Source: Sweltsa coloradensis (Eukaryota > Arthropoda > Insecta > Plecoptera > Chloroperlidae). Taken from it: a stretch of 64,000 nt of DNA. Of the stretch, positions 51,822 to 62,479 are shown piece by piece. The DNA lies in NCBI GenBank assembly GCA_024449915.1, contig JAMZAV010001459.1, forward strand, positions 62,001 through 126,000. Direction: 5' to 3'. Position numbers and translations under genes: made by a program. Position 1 is the first letter of the stretch; each line of letters begins with the position of its first letter. A model generated the notes under the pieces. The model was given only the letters and a program-made list of their open reading frames with translations, searched no databases and was not told where the DNA came from.

Positions 51822-52559
51822 GTGTCTTGCTTTATCCGGGGGTTTTTTATTTTTAATCGATACCGGGGCATTTAAGACGCGCCCCCTTTCCATTGGTTTT
51901 TGTTTTCAAAGCAAACGAAACTTTGAGACAATTAATTGATAAATTTTAACCCTCAAACACCCCCTTAACCATTTCTACCTTCAATATCACAGGTGGGAAA
52001 TATGCCCTATCGGTTGGGGGCCCCCTAGTTTTTTTACGCGTTGTTAAATGACTTTAAAGCGCAAATTTAAAAATTTTAAAAAGGGCCCCTTGTTTTCCAT
52101 CTTTGTCTTTGAAATTTAAAACAATCAATTTACATAATAATGAATATTAAAAAACGATTAAATTTGGCTGCCCGATTAGTTTTTGTTGAAATGCTTGCTG
52201 AGAAAAGAAAGTTGCCCCCAACCCGGTTTGGGCCCGGGGTAAAATTTGGCCCAGAGCAGGCTTGCTAATCGAAAAAGGGCGTTTTCAAGAGAAAAAGTCC
52301 ACCTCGCAAACACAGAAAGAGCGGGTTATATTACATCCCAAAAATAGAGGCGAGTTTCGGGCAACGTCGTCGGGAACCCCTCCCGTTTCCTTGTTTTTAA
52401 TTTTTTTTTTTTAAATTTTGTGGTTTTTGGGGACAATTTTTCCCGATTTTGGGCGTGTGCCATCTTTTTCCACTTTAAAACCCCAAAAAAGATAAGTCGA
52501 TGCCGACTTTTATCCCCCCATTTCTTGACAAGTTGTTTTTGAAAATTTGTTCGAAAAAT

Positions 52560-53650
52560 GATCAACAAACGACTAATTGGATGCTGGAGACACGCGGTTT
52601 TTTGGCGAACGTCCAATGTGGTTTTCGTCAACGTTTTGCCCCATCGCCCACTTGGGTTTCGATTAGAGACGTTTTTTCAAGAAGGGTTTTTTGCAAAACA
52701 ACATGTTGTTGGTGTGTTTTTTGTTTTGAAAAAGCAACGATACAACATGGAGGTATAATATACTTCAACAGATTCACGAGGGGGGTTTTAGAGGGCACCC
52801 CAAAATTTTTTAGAAAACTTTTTAAAAGATAGAATTTTCAAAGGCGTGTTAAAAAGTTTTGTCAGACCGTTCTCACAAAAACAGGTGTCCCAAAGGTGGG
52901 TTTGTGGGTATCACTGTTTGCTTTTGGGAAATAAACATGTAGTGGTTTGTACCCCCAAAGAGCCAAATGTCATGCCATTTGTAGTGCCCTGGGAATTTTC
53001 TAAGATCGGTAAATTTTATCAACAGCTAAAGACACGGCAAATGATTGAAAATATAGCGAATGGGCTCGAAAGGGGGGGGGACACGATTCTCTCCCAAAAA
53101 AAAATCAGTGCATTCACTTTTGCCGTTTCAAGGAACCAAAAAAATGCCCACAACATCTTTTAAAAAGTAGAATTTCTATTCAAAACAAATGTCCGTTTTT
53201 CTCGGCAGGGTTTTTGACAAAAAGCTAAATTGGAAAGACCACGTTTTTTTAGTACGAAAAAAAATGCATGTTGAAAATCAACCCATTGAAAGTTTCAGAA
53301 TACATCGTGGGGTGAGATAGGATTGCATGTGAGAATTTCGGATCTCTAGTTTTCTCCCAAAATGGGCTATGGAGTTTCGTATACTTTCAGCAAGAACACA
53401 ACCTTAAAAATTTTAGGGCATGTCCACCATTGTGGTCTTCGTATTGTCTTGGGGGATTTGAACAACCGGTAGTCAGCTTGTATGCCGGTAGGGTTTTCCT
53501 CCTTGGCAGAACGGGAAACCTCTGATGGGTAGTATGTAAGAAAAATTTAAAACTATGCCAACCATCCCAAATCGGAAATGTTTTTAAAAAGACATATGTC
53601 AGACACTTTGATAACAAACCCCAAAGGAAAACTCTTCCCAAAGGGGTTAA
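52560..53650 (+). pseudogene. CGT-LINE reverse transcriptase remnant
   Basis: Fragments in changing frames include ANVQCGFRQR (RT block 1-2), a VFFVLKKQRYN segment at the place of the usual FDLEKAYD, VMPFVVPWEFS at the FVDD site with the catalytic Asp pair not readable, and a DKKLNWKDH segment at the usual RT/thumb position. Order and spacing fit the I-group RT. Missing catalytic residues may be sequence error, because homopolymer runs surround them. Confidence 0.62.
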
Positions 53651-53749
53651 AAGTAAACTTTTGTTTAATCTTATAGAATTTCTCTGCCAAAAGTTTTTTA
53701 AATTTTTTATTTAGCAAAAACCCCCCCCGGGTTTAAACCCGAGCCCCAT

Positions 53750-54540
53750 ATTTTATTTGACCTTTGTCGTTTTGATAAAAACTCTACTTGGATGGTATTC
53801 AAAATTAATTTAGAGAGATTGCCGAACATCAAAAAGGGTTTTCTTTGGTATTTACAGATGGGCCCCCCAATTTAAAAAAGGTTTGGAGGTTTTTTTTTGC
53901 TCCCCCCTTAACTGAACGTTCAGGCTAAGCGACGTGTGTTCAGTTTTTACGCAGATTATGCCATCCGTGAAGCTCTTAAATAATCTACGTGCGTTTTGGG
54001 GGAATACCTTTGTGTTCAGATAGTTTAAGTTCACTTTAAGCTATAGAACTCAGTATTCAAGTCATCATTTTGGTACAAGACATCCAATTCTATTTTGAAA
54101 AAATAACCTCAAAGGGTTTTATAAAAGAGTTTTGTGGAACCCGGACACGTGGGCATAGAGGGAAATGAACACGCTGATAGGGCCCCGCTAAGGAAATTCC
54201 CCGCGTGCGACGTTGATTCAATCTAGTTCCCGTTTTGATGTCAAGAGGGATTCAAGCAAAGATTTTTGGATTTGCGAAAAACATCTTTGGGGTTTTTTTG
54301 CAAAAAACAAATTGCGTAGTTGGATGCCCAATTTATAACAAAATTGTCCCCCACGTTCGACTCTCCTGAGAAAAAAGGTGGATTTTCTAGACTTCGTTAG
54401 GGCACACACCCTAAACAATGGATATCTTTAACCAGAGAAAAGGGTTTTTCCCTATGGAACATGTGAGTACTTTAAACCCTACCCTATGCTAGCTGAATGT
54501 ACCCAAATTTAGCCTTGCGCAGCAATTTGATTCTCCCAAT
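53750..54540 (+). pseudogene. CGT-LINE RNase H and C-terminus, corrupted
   Basis: It matches the copy at 2088-2656 plus 3271-3560 base for base apart from indels concentrated in runs (GGGCCCCCC, TTTAAAAAAG). No insertion is present at the site of the 2657-3270 element. Confidence 0.72.
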
Positions 54541-55024
54541 ATTTGAAGAATTTATCATATGATAACGGCGACAAACTTTCCCAAATTTCTCATCCAAGTA
54601 ATCTATTTAACAAATTTTTAATTTAAATTCATCAATTTCTTTTTTTTTTTTTTTATTTTAAAACAAACTTTTTTTTTTGCTATTCTTTTTTCATCTTCAA
54701 AATTTTGTTATTTAACAGGAAAAAAATCTAATCACAAACAACCTGCTTAACTCTTCTAATTTCTTTCATTCACAGGCGGGGCAAAATGACCTAACCCGGT
54801 TTTAAGCGCCTAGTTTTTACGTCGTCGTGTTTGAAACCTTCCCAACGACGAGACAAGACAATGACAAAGGAACGAGACGACCGGACGTGAGAAAAAAACC
54901 CCCCTTCCCCCCCTTTTTCCGTGGCTGGTTTGACCAAAAAAGGGGCCCCCCCTCCCCGTATCCCCTAGGTAGAGTGGGCATTATGCCTAACGGTTGATGC
55001 GTCCTTTTAAACAAAAAAAAAAAG

Positions 55025-55240
55025 ATGCGATAAATTTTTTTCTGGATTGTTTTATAGGGGTTTTAGCTTGTGCCTGGGAATTCACAAACGAAAAAATTTA
55101 GAAGTTTTTGCAAAAGGGAATTTAGAAATCTTTTGGGTAAAAAAACCTGTAAACATGACACCCATCTTGAAAAATATTTTTTTTGGGCTTAAAATAGCCC
55201 CTATTACTTTAAACGCAAAAGACCTTTCAAGATGACTTTT
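55025..55240. mobile_element. third copy of the 380-bp TIR element, corrupted
   Basis: GGTTTTAGCTTGTGC, AATTCACAAACGAAAAAA, CATGACACCCATCTTGAAAA and TTTCAAGATGAC follow the order of 5025-5225. Confidence 0.5.
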
Positions 55241-56139
55241 AACGTCCGGACGTAGATCAAACGGGGGATACCCCTATACTATGGGATTTGATATCTTTGG
55301 GGAGTGGGGATGAGGCGCACGGGGAGCGTCACAAGATCAGGTGATGCACTCTTACCTGTTCACGCTTTTACTGGTTCTTATCAGCAACCCCGGGGTTTTC
55401 CCCAGACTGACGCACGTGGCCCAAATCCTGACGTAGTTTCCCGGAAACATTTCAGCTCCGCAGTCCTGAAAAACAAAAAAGATAGCCGGCTCGTGATATT
55501 TTCAGGGGGTTACTTTGGGGGCTGAGGCAATCTTTTACATGCTTTGGTAATTTTTGAGTTTTCCCCCCCAAATATTTTGCACAACCGAAACCCTTTTGGG
55601 GCTAAAGTACCTGGAATAACACTGCGACTGGGTTGGTTTTTAGTTTATAAAACCCACACTTTTTTTTAGAAATTTTCTAAACACAAGTTTTTTCTATCAC
55701 ATAGGGTATTTAAAAATTAATAAAATATTAATAGTTTGTATTTATATAAAAACTTTAATTCAAATAAAAATCATTTTATTTTGTAAGTTGTTCAAAAAAA
55801 ATTTTTTCTGCTTATCATCGCGAATGTTTTTTTTTTCTTTCCCAAACAAAATAAGTTTACATCAAACACAAACCATTTCATTAATTCAAAAAATCCAATG
55901 GCGCAAAGACCCAAAACCCGGTTGAAGCGCCCTAGTTTCTCACGTCGTCGTCAGATGTCGTAAAAAACTTCAACGTCAACGAAAAAATCTCTAAAAATTG
56001 ATGATTAAAAATAAATATAATAACTAATAAATATATGAAAATCCTCAATTATAGCGGTTGATTTTGGCTAATTTTAGTCAACTGTGATAGTTTTTCTTTG
56101 TGACACCCAATGGTTTGACAATATCCATATCAACATTTT

Positions 56140-56330
56140 TAATTCACAAAATTACTTTGTTTTGCTATACTATCATCATCATTTCATTGTTATATTAAAT
56201 ACACTTAGAAAACAATCTAATCATCAAATACACCATTAACTCATCTAATCAACTTTCAATTTCACCGGCGGCGCAATATTACCTTACCGGTTGAAGCGCC
56301 CTAGTTTCTCACGTCGTCGTCGTCGTGTTT
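56140..56330 (+). mobile_element. CGT-LINE 3' fragment
   Basis: From AACATTTTTAATTCAC to CTCACGTCGTCGTCGTCG, five CGT units, the longest CGT end here. Confidence 0.75.
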
Positions 56331-56399
56331 ATGGTATGAAGTATTCCTTTAACACATCGTTGCAGTCAGTCCTTTTCAATTGACAATGAAAACTGGTGT

Positions 56400-56961
56400 T
56401 CGGATTCAAATAGACAATTTTTCTTTTCTGTCTTCATCTTCATCATTTTATCTATAAGACAACAACAAAAAACTCGGACACTCAACAAACTCAATTTATT
56501 GTCTTTCAATATCACAGGCCCCGTCTGGGCCCGGGGTAGAATTGGCCCAGAGCATGGCTCTGCTAATCGTAAAAGGCGATTCAAGAGAAAAAGTCCACCT
56601 CGCAAACATCAGCTAGTATGTGGGGTGTATCTTTCTCCCCGAACCTAGAGGCGAGCTTTGGCAATCGTCGTCGGGGACCTTGCCCCCTTCCCTTGACGAC
56701 CCCCTGGCGACGATGACAATGACACAACGAACGATGACAAAGACGATGACGACCGCGACGTGAGAACCCCCCTTCCTCCCCTACCCGTGGCTGGTTCTGA
56801 CCAGCATGGGCCCCTCCCCCACCCCCCTTAGGCTAGAGTGGTGCATTATGACCTAACGGTTGACGCGTCCTTAATTTAAATAAACCATAAAACTTAGGCT
56901 AGAGTGGTGAGTGGTGCATTATGACCAAACGGTTGACGCGCCTTAGTCTCTCACGTCGTCG
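56400..56961 (+). mobile_element. LINE UTR piece, HP-SINE A (56519-56890) and hybrid tail
   Basis: A LINE UTR stops at TTTCAATATCACAGG, then a complete SINE follows. 56893-56961 reads TAGGCTAGAGTGGTGAGTGG... CGGTTGACGCGCCTTAG then TCTCACGTCGTCGT, a SINE-to-LINE hybrid end. Confidence 0.75.
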
Positions 56962-57230
56962 TATGTTCTAACATTCGTTTCGGTAAACCATCACTTCATG
57001 TTCTACATCGTGCGGTAACCCAGCACTTCATGTTTAACAATCGTGCGGTAACCCATTCACTTCATGTTCTAAACATCGTGCGGTAACCCATGCACTTCAT
57101 GTTCTAACATCGTGCACTAACCCATCACTCATGTTCTAACATCGTGCGCTAACCCGCACTTCATGTTCTAACATCGTGCGCTAACCCATGCACTTCATGT
57201 TCTAACATCGTGCACTAACCCAGCACTCAT
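56962..57230. repeat. minisatellite, ~34-bp unit, about 8 copies
   Basis: The unit is CACTTCATGTTCTAACATCG plus TGCGGTAACCCATG, with alternation of GCGGTAACC, GCGCTAACC and GCACTAACC types and one- or two-base indels. It starts directly at a CGTCGTCGT LINE-type end. Confidence 0.9.
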
Positions 57231-57469
57231 AGCCCAAGGCAAACCACAACGTTCAGTCCATCGCCGGCCTTGATTCCCGACAAACGATTACAGTTTCCTA
57301 CGATTGTAATTAAATTGGGTTTGCATGTTGATATTATAACGACCGCGTCTGCTCTGATAGCTTCGTGCGTCACAATGAAGTCTTACATAGGCGGGCTCTG
57401 TCGGTCCCTTCATTAAAACATAATGAACAGCAACTGGCTGGTTTTATTCGCTTAGTTCTGAGTGTTTTA
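57231..57469. other. unassigned spacer
   Basis: No recognised signal. Confidence 0.3.
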
Positions 57470-57698
57470 GAATGTAATTCGCATTATATACATTTCCATT
57501 ATTTATTTATATTTACATTTAAATAAATAATCACCATCATTTATCATCACCATCATTTTCTTTTCTTGTATATACACTTGGAAAGCAATATAATTATCAA
57601 ACACACCATTACCTTGACATTTCATCAACTTTCAATATCGCATGCGGCGCTATATGACCTAACCGGTTGAAGCGCCCTAGTCTCTCACGTTGTTGTCG
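57470..57698 (+). mobile_element. CGT-LINE 3' fragment
   Basis: From AATGTAATTCGCATTATATA to CTCTCACGTTGTTGTCG. Confidence 0.72.
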
Positions 57699-57809
57699 CA
57701 ATGTCGCGAAATCAGTTTTTGTGTTAGTAGGAATTAGCAAACGGTGTCTTTGGAGCCGTTCTAGCAACTAGGCACAAAATAAATTCAAAGTTGTTCTGCA
57801 TTGGCATCG

Positions 57810-57995
57810 TTTATTTGGTTTATTTGGAATAAGGGCGCGTCAACCATTAGGTCATAATGCGCCACTCTAGCCTAGGGGGTATGGGAGGAGGGGTCAATGC
57901 TGGTCAGAACCAGCCACGGGTAGGGGGAGGAAAGAGGGGTTCTCACGTCGCGGTCGTCATCGTCTTTGTCATCGTTCTTGGTTTCATTGTGGTTC
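57810..57995 (-). mobile_element. HP-SINE 3' half on the minus strand
   Basis: TTTATTTGGTTTATTTGGAA is the inverted SINE end. GCTGGTCAGAACCAGC and CACGTCGCGGTCGTCATCG follow in inverted order. It is the only oppositely oriented copy seen among dozens. Confidence 0.82.
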
Positions 57996-58180
57996 ATTGT
58001 TCATCGCTCTGTCCATACCACTGACAGCTATATTTCCTATTAAAAATATATTTCTTAGGTTGGTTATCGCTCACTCGTCGATTGCGTCGGGGCCTACAGG
58101 ATTGGGTTGGTCGCTTTGGTTCACTGCCCCCCACTGAAAATCAGTAATATGACTGAGTCGGTAGACTCAAAATATATATT
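57996..58180. other. unassigned spacer
   Basis: No recognised signal. Confidence 0.3.
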
Positions 58181-58965
58181 CCCCCGTCTGGGCCCGGGTT
58201 TGAATTGGCCCAGAGCATGGCTCTACTAATCGTAAAAGGCGATTCAAGAGAAAAAGTCCACCTCGCAAACATCAGCTAAAAAATAGCGGAGTATTTTACT
58301 CCCCGAAACTAGAGGCGAACTCTGGAAATCGTCGTCGGCGACCTTGCCCCCTTCCCTTGACGACCCCCGCGACGATGACAATGACACAACGAATGATAAC
58401 AAAGACGATGACGACCGCGACGTGAGAAACCCCCCTTCCTCCCCTTACCCGTGGCGGGTTCTGACCAGCATGGGCCCCTCCTCCCCCCCCCCCCCCTTAG
58501 GCTAGAGTGGTGCATTATGACCTAAGGGTTTGACGCGTCCTTAACCCAAAAATAAACCAAAAAAATCAAAATGTATAATATATATATATAAATATATATA
58601 TATAATATATTTATTTTAGATTATATCCATGTCTCTTGTTCTAGTATTTACCCCCCGTCTGGGCCGGGGGTCACGGTTCTGTTAATCGTAAAAGGCGAGG
58701 AAAGAGATAAAGTCCATATCGCAAACATCAGTTAGCATGTAAGGGACATGCCCGAAACTAGAGGCGAGCTCTGGCAATCGTTGTCGAGGACCTTGTCCCC
58801 TTCCCTTTGACGACCTTCCCAACGACGACACCGCGGACGATGACAAAGACGATGACGACCACGACGTGAGAACCCCCCTTTCCTCCCCACCCCGTGCTGG
58901 TTCTCCTATATCCTCTAGGATGGAGTAGTGCATTGTGACCTAACGGTTGACGCGCCCTTGAAGTT
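58181..58965 (+). mobile_element. HP-SINE A (58181-58562) and HP-SINE B (58652-58965)
   Basis: The first is complete with a CGGGTTTG head variant. The second has GTCTGGGCCGGGGGTCACGG (a head with ~22 bp deleted), GGCGAGGAAAGAG, a shortened hairpin and a CGCCCTTGAAG end. Confidence 0.78.
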
Positions 58966-59079
58966 AATCAACGAATAATGAATCAATCAAACTCTCCTGA
59001 TAGTAAAGCAAAAGTAATACTTTATACCCATCTACCATTTCGAGGTTTAACATACTTGATAAATTTAACATTCAAATTT

Positions 59080-59312
59080 ATTTCTTTACCAAATTTTATT
59101 CACATCAAAAACTGTCATTTGTTATTTTAAAATAATCTTATTTTTTTTGCTACTATCATCATCTCATCATTTTGTTTTCTTTAATGAACTTTGAAAACAA
59201 TAATCATCATCAAACACACAACAAACTCATTTCATTAACTTTCAATATACAGGCGGCTCTGTATGCCCTATCCGGTTGAAGCGCCCTAGCTTCTCGCGTC
59301 GTCGTCAATGTC
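59080..59312 (+). mobile_element. CGT-LINE 3' fragment
   Basis: From TTTACCAAATTTTATTCACA to CTTCTCGCGTCGTCGTC. Confidence 0.7.
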
Positions 59313-59640
59313 AGCTTTATATGGGTGACTACGTCCACTCTGTGACGTCCACCTCTAACGGGACCATCTCGTGTCCTAGTTGTTGTTGTAGTTTTTAAAG
59401 TTTGTATAATGAAAACGGAGAAAGTGTGGGCCCCACGTCATCGCCTCATTCCCTCCACCAAACAAATTCCGGGAACTTTTCCCCCGTGGTTTCACCCGGG
59501 TCGAAAGGGAACTAAAAGTTTTTTTTTTTTTTTTTTTTCCCCGGTGTTCATAAAACCCAATGTCTTAAAAGTGCCAAAACCCCAAAGTTGTGCCGAAAAA
59601 TTAAAATTTTTATGTTGTGACCCACTTAAATTAAAAATTT
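59313..59640. other. unassigned segment leading into low-fidelity sequence
   Basis: T- and A-runs appear after 59510. The 77-codon frame at 59409 has no domain. Confidence 0.35.
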
Positions 59641-59925
59641 AAATTCCCCCCTCGTCCCCTCTCATAAAGAAAAGGGGGTTTTTTAGACTTCGTATAGGCA
59701 CACACGCCTGAACCCGGGATATCTCTTAAACCGAGAAAAGGTTATTCCCCATATTTGACACAAGTGATGTCCCTTTTAAACCCGTACCAATCTGCAAAAG
59801 TCCCAAAATAGATGCCTTGCGCACGCAATTTATCTCCCCCTTTCGAAGAACTTTTAATTGATAACGGCGACAAACTTTCCAAATTTCTCATCCCAAATAA
59901 TCTATTTAACAAACCAAAAAAAAAG
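59641..59925 (+). pseudogene. CGT-LINE ORF2 C-terminus, corrupted
   Basis: TTAGACTTCGTATAGGCACACACGCC..., GAGAAAAGGTTATTCCCC and GATAACGGCGACAAACTTTC follow the order of 14920-15130. The 3' UTR is missing, because another LINE begins. Confidence 0.68.
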
Positions 59926-59984
59926 GGGGGCAAAAAAGGCCCACAGTGACAGTAAATTTTTAGGATCTAAAGTGTCTTAAAGAG

Positions 59985-61290
59985 TTAATGTTCAAGAATT
60001 GAGGAGCGAGTTAAAAAAAAGAGGTGAAGAAAGGAACGGAAATAAAAATGCGTTACTAGAAAGAATGAAAAATATCCTGATCGCGGAAGGGGAGGATGTA
60101 GAAAAGTTTATGTTTGAAGTGCGAAAAAACGAGTGTAGGTCTGGGCCCTAGGAATGGAAGCAAGAAGTGTGCGGTAGGGGAAAAAGTAGCAAAAGCGAAT
60201 GATGGTGAAAATTGAAATGGCAAAAGAAATTAGTGAATGAAATGGAAATACGGCTAAAAATCAGGAGGAAAAATAACAATGTACTAATCGCTGAGATAAA
60301 TGTTTTAAAAGAAGAAAAGATACGACTTCGAGATGCAGAAGAATGTAAGCAGGTTAGTCCACCTGCAGTCCAACAGAGGGCGGAATGTGAGGGGCGGGGA
60401 GAACCAAGGCAGCATTCCGACCAACAGAGGGCGGGGCAAGAAGCGATGCGGGGTGTAACGGCAGCTGAAAGAGAAATATCAACCAAGGGGAAATAAATAC
60501 CTATGCGAAGACACTGATGAAACCAAAAGGAAAATAAAATAGTAATTAAACCAAAGTTGAAAACGTCCGGGAACAAAACACAATAGATGATATTAAGTCC
60601 AAGATCGACCCTTTTTACATGGGTTTTAAAAGTGTCAGCCTTCAATTCTTATTGCTAATGGTGGAGTCATCCTAAGCTGTAATGACAGAAAGGGTTATGG
60701 GAATGAAGTGATAAAATCTATGAATGGAGCAATGGGGAAACGTATGAAAGTAATGAATGTGCAAAAAGTGGACCCAAAGCTTATAATAGTTGGCAGGGCT
60801 CGATGAAGGCCAAAAACAGATGACGAAATTTTTGACTTACTTGTCAAAAAAAATCGCTCAATAAAGAGAACAGAATGGGTTTTAAAATAAAAATTGTTTT
60901 TTAGAAAGAAACAAGCGAGGAACAATATTTTTAATGAATATTATTTTTGAAGTGGATCCCTCAACTCGGGAAACTATAATGGCAAGACCATGCAATATAT
61001 ATAGGATGGCATAGGTTTTGCAGTGTTCGACTATATCCATGTCACACAATGCTACCAGTGTAATGGATATGGTCATGTTGCCAAAGAATGCCGAAAAAAG
61101 TCGAGCATGTTCTTACTGGGGGAGAGGTCATCACGTCAGTGAATGCCGAGAGGAAGAACAGTGCTGTATCAACTGTTACAATACGAACAATAAATTTAAT
61201 CTATTTTGGTGATCAGAAACTTGATGACAGACACCAAGCCGGTGATAAAGAATGTCCATGTTACAAAAAAATAATAAATAATATCAAAAA
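59985..61290 (+). pseudogene. LINE ORF1 with SAP domain, coiled coil and zinc knuckles
   Basis: 59988-60120 reads NVQELRSELKKRGEERNGNK then ALLERMKNIL, matching the SAP pattern (two helices with a Gly-x-Lys turn) that binds DNA. 60212-60340 is a charged heptad-like segment (LKIRRKNNNVLIAEINVLKE). 60545-60830 has gag-like wording (NGGVILSC, ...VQKVDPKLIIVG). 61035-61110 gives CYQCNGYGHVAKEC (C-x2-C-x4-H-x4-C), and after a frameshift CSYWGRGHHVSEC (second Cys replaced by Trp) and CINC. ORF1 proteins of this type coat LINE RNA. Frames are broken throughout. Confidence 0.7.
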
Positions 61291-61339
61291 AAGGTGAACT
61301 ATGTAGGGTCTGAATACCCAATCTTTGGCCTACTGCTGC

Positions 61340-62005
61340 AAATACGAGTCTACTTTATACAAATATAAGAGGTTTAATACAAAATAAAGATGAACTAAGT
61401 GAATTAATGTATGAACGTAGCCCCGTCGACGTATGTGTATCGGAAACACATGTGAATCTGATGTTGAACCTCTTGAGACAGACATAAGTGGGTACTCTAA
61501 TGTGCACTGTGTAACATCAAATAAAAGAATGGTGGTGTCACCATTTATGTGCGGAATGAACTTAAATATAAAATAATAAAAAATACGTCGTTTGAATTGA
61601 ACTACTGTATCTACTAGTAAAGATTGAAAGTAAGAAACCGTGTGTTCAAAACTTATATGTGTCTGTGATATACCACTCGCCGAGTGCATCAGACAAGTAT
61701 TTTTTAAACTTCCCTTTGAGGATTATTCAAGTGAACTATGTGCAATGAAAGGTAGGCCTAGAATTTTAATAACAGGAGTTTTTAATATAGATATGCTAAA
61801 GAACAGTACGCAAAGTCGCAACCTGCAAAATATAATAACAATGAATGGACTTAACCTATGTTAAAAAGAGCCTACACGTGTTACACAAACAAGTAAAACA
61901 TTAATTGACCCGATAATCTCAAATGATTTTGAATTAAAAGTAAAAAACGTTATCCATTAATATATCTGATCATGTTGTACTGAAAGTACCCCTTACCCTT
62001 CAGAA
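61340..62005 (+). pseudogene. LINE apurinic-type endonuclease domain
   Basis: LYTNIRGLIQNKDELSEL, VDVCVSETHV (catalytic Glu), GGVTIYVRNEL after a one-base shift, SVIYHSPSAS, then ILITGVFNID where GDFN is usual (Val for the catalytic Asp), TLIDPIISND, and ISDHVVLKV after a frameshift (the SDH motif). This nicks target DNA for reverse transcription. Multiple frameshifts make this copy inactive as read. Confidence 0.8.
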
Positions 62006-62479
62006 AAGTACAAGTGAAAATATAGCTATTGGTAAGAGAAACTACAAGAGGATAAACTTTGGAGAATTCAATAAACATTTAAATTAGTGTAGACTGGAAA
62101 TTTTGTGCAAGTGATGTTAATGTTATAAGCGAACGATTTGTAAAAAATTTAGTCGATACTCTTGATATATATGCTCCAAAAAGAGATTGTACACGTCTGT
62201 TAAGAGTGCTGCTAACCCAGGGTTTTTAGTGAATCCTGAAAATTCCCAAAATGATCGTGATGTCATTATAAAAAGGGCTAAACTAACCAAAAACAGAAGA
62301 AGATTGGGATCATTATAAAAGACGGGGAAATGTATTCACGAAAAAAAAAAAGAGGGATGAAAAAACGAAATATTATGAAAAAAATTTTTGAGATAATAAC
62401 ATAATTCAAAAGAGATGTGGGGAAAACTTAAAAACACTGTTGAAGGGTAAAAATAATATAATGCGTACGGGTAAAATCA

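Larger units (their letters stand above)
52480..54830 (+). mobile_element. longest CGT-LINE copy: RT to 3' end, corrupted
   Basis: Piecewise frames give reverse transcriptase, then RNase H from 53750, the Cys-His region near 54420-54500, the 3' UTR, and CACAGGCGGGGCAAAATGACC...TACGTCGTCGTG at the end. It is the only copy in the window retaining RT, and so the basis for placing the family. Confidence 0.75.
51830..55960. other. second low-fidelity block
   Basis: Run-length errors and frameshifts begin abruptly after 51830. In contrast to the 24-31 kb block, the repeats can be followed: LINE tail 51925-52045, HP-SINE 52222-52400, long CGT-LINE 52480-54830, HP-SINE 3' part 54831-55022, TIR element 55025-55240 and LINE tail 55740-55955. 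55241-55739 is unassigned, including a 73-codon frame without a domain. Confidence 0.65.

Noticed and set aside
56962..57230. CRISPR array
   Set aside because: The whole ~34-bp period is repeated, with no distinct spacers.
60148..60645. 165-codon minus-strand frame, the longest open frame in the window
   Set aside because: It lies antisense to the LINE ORF1 coiled-coil region. It has no domain, and Ser/Phe/Leu-rich content follows from the purine-rich sense strand.
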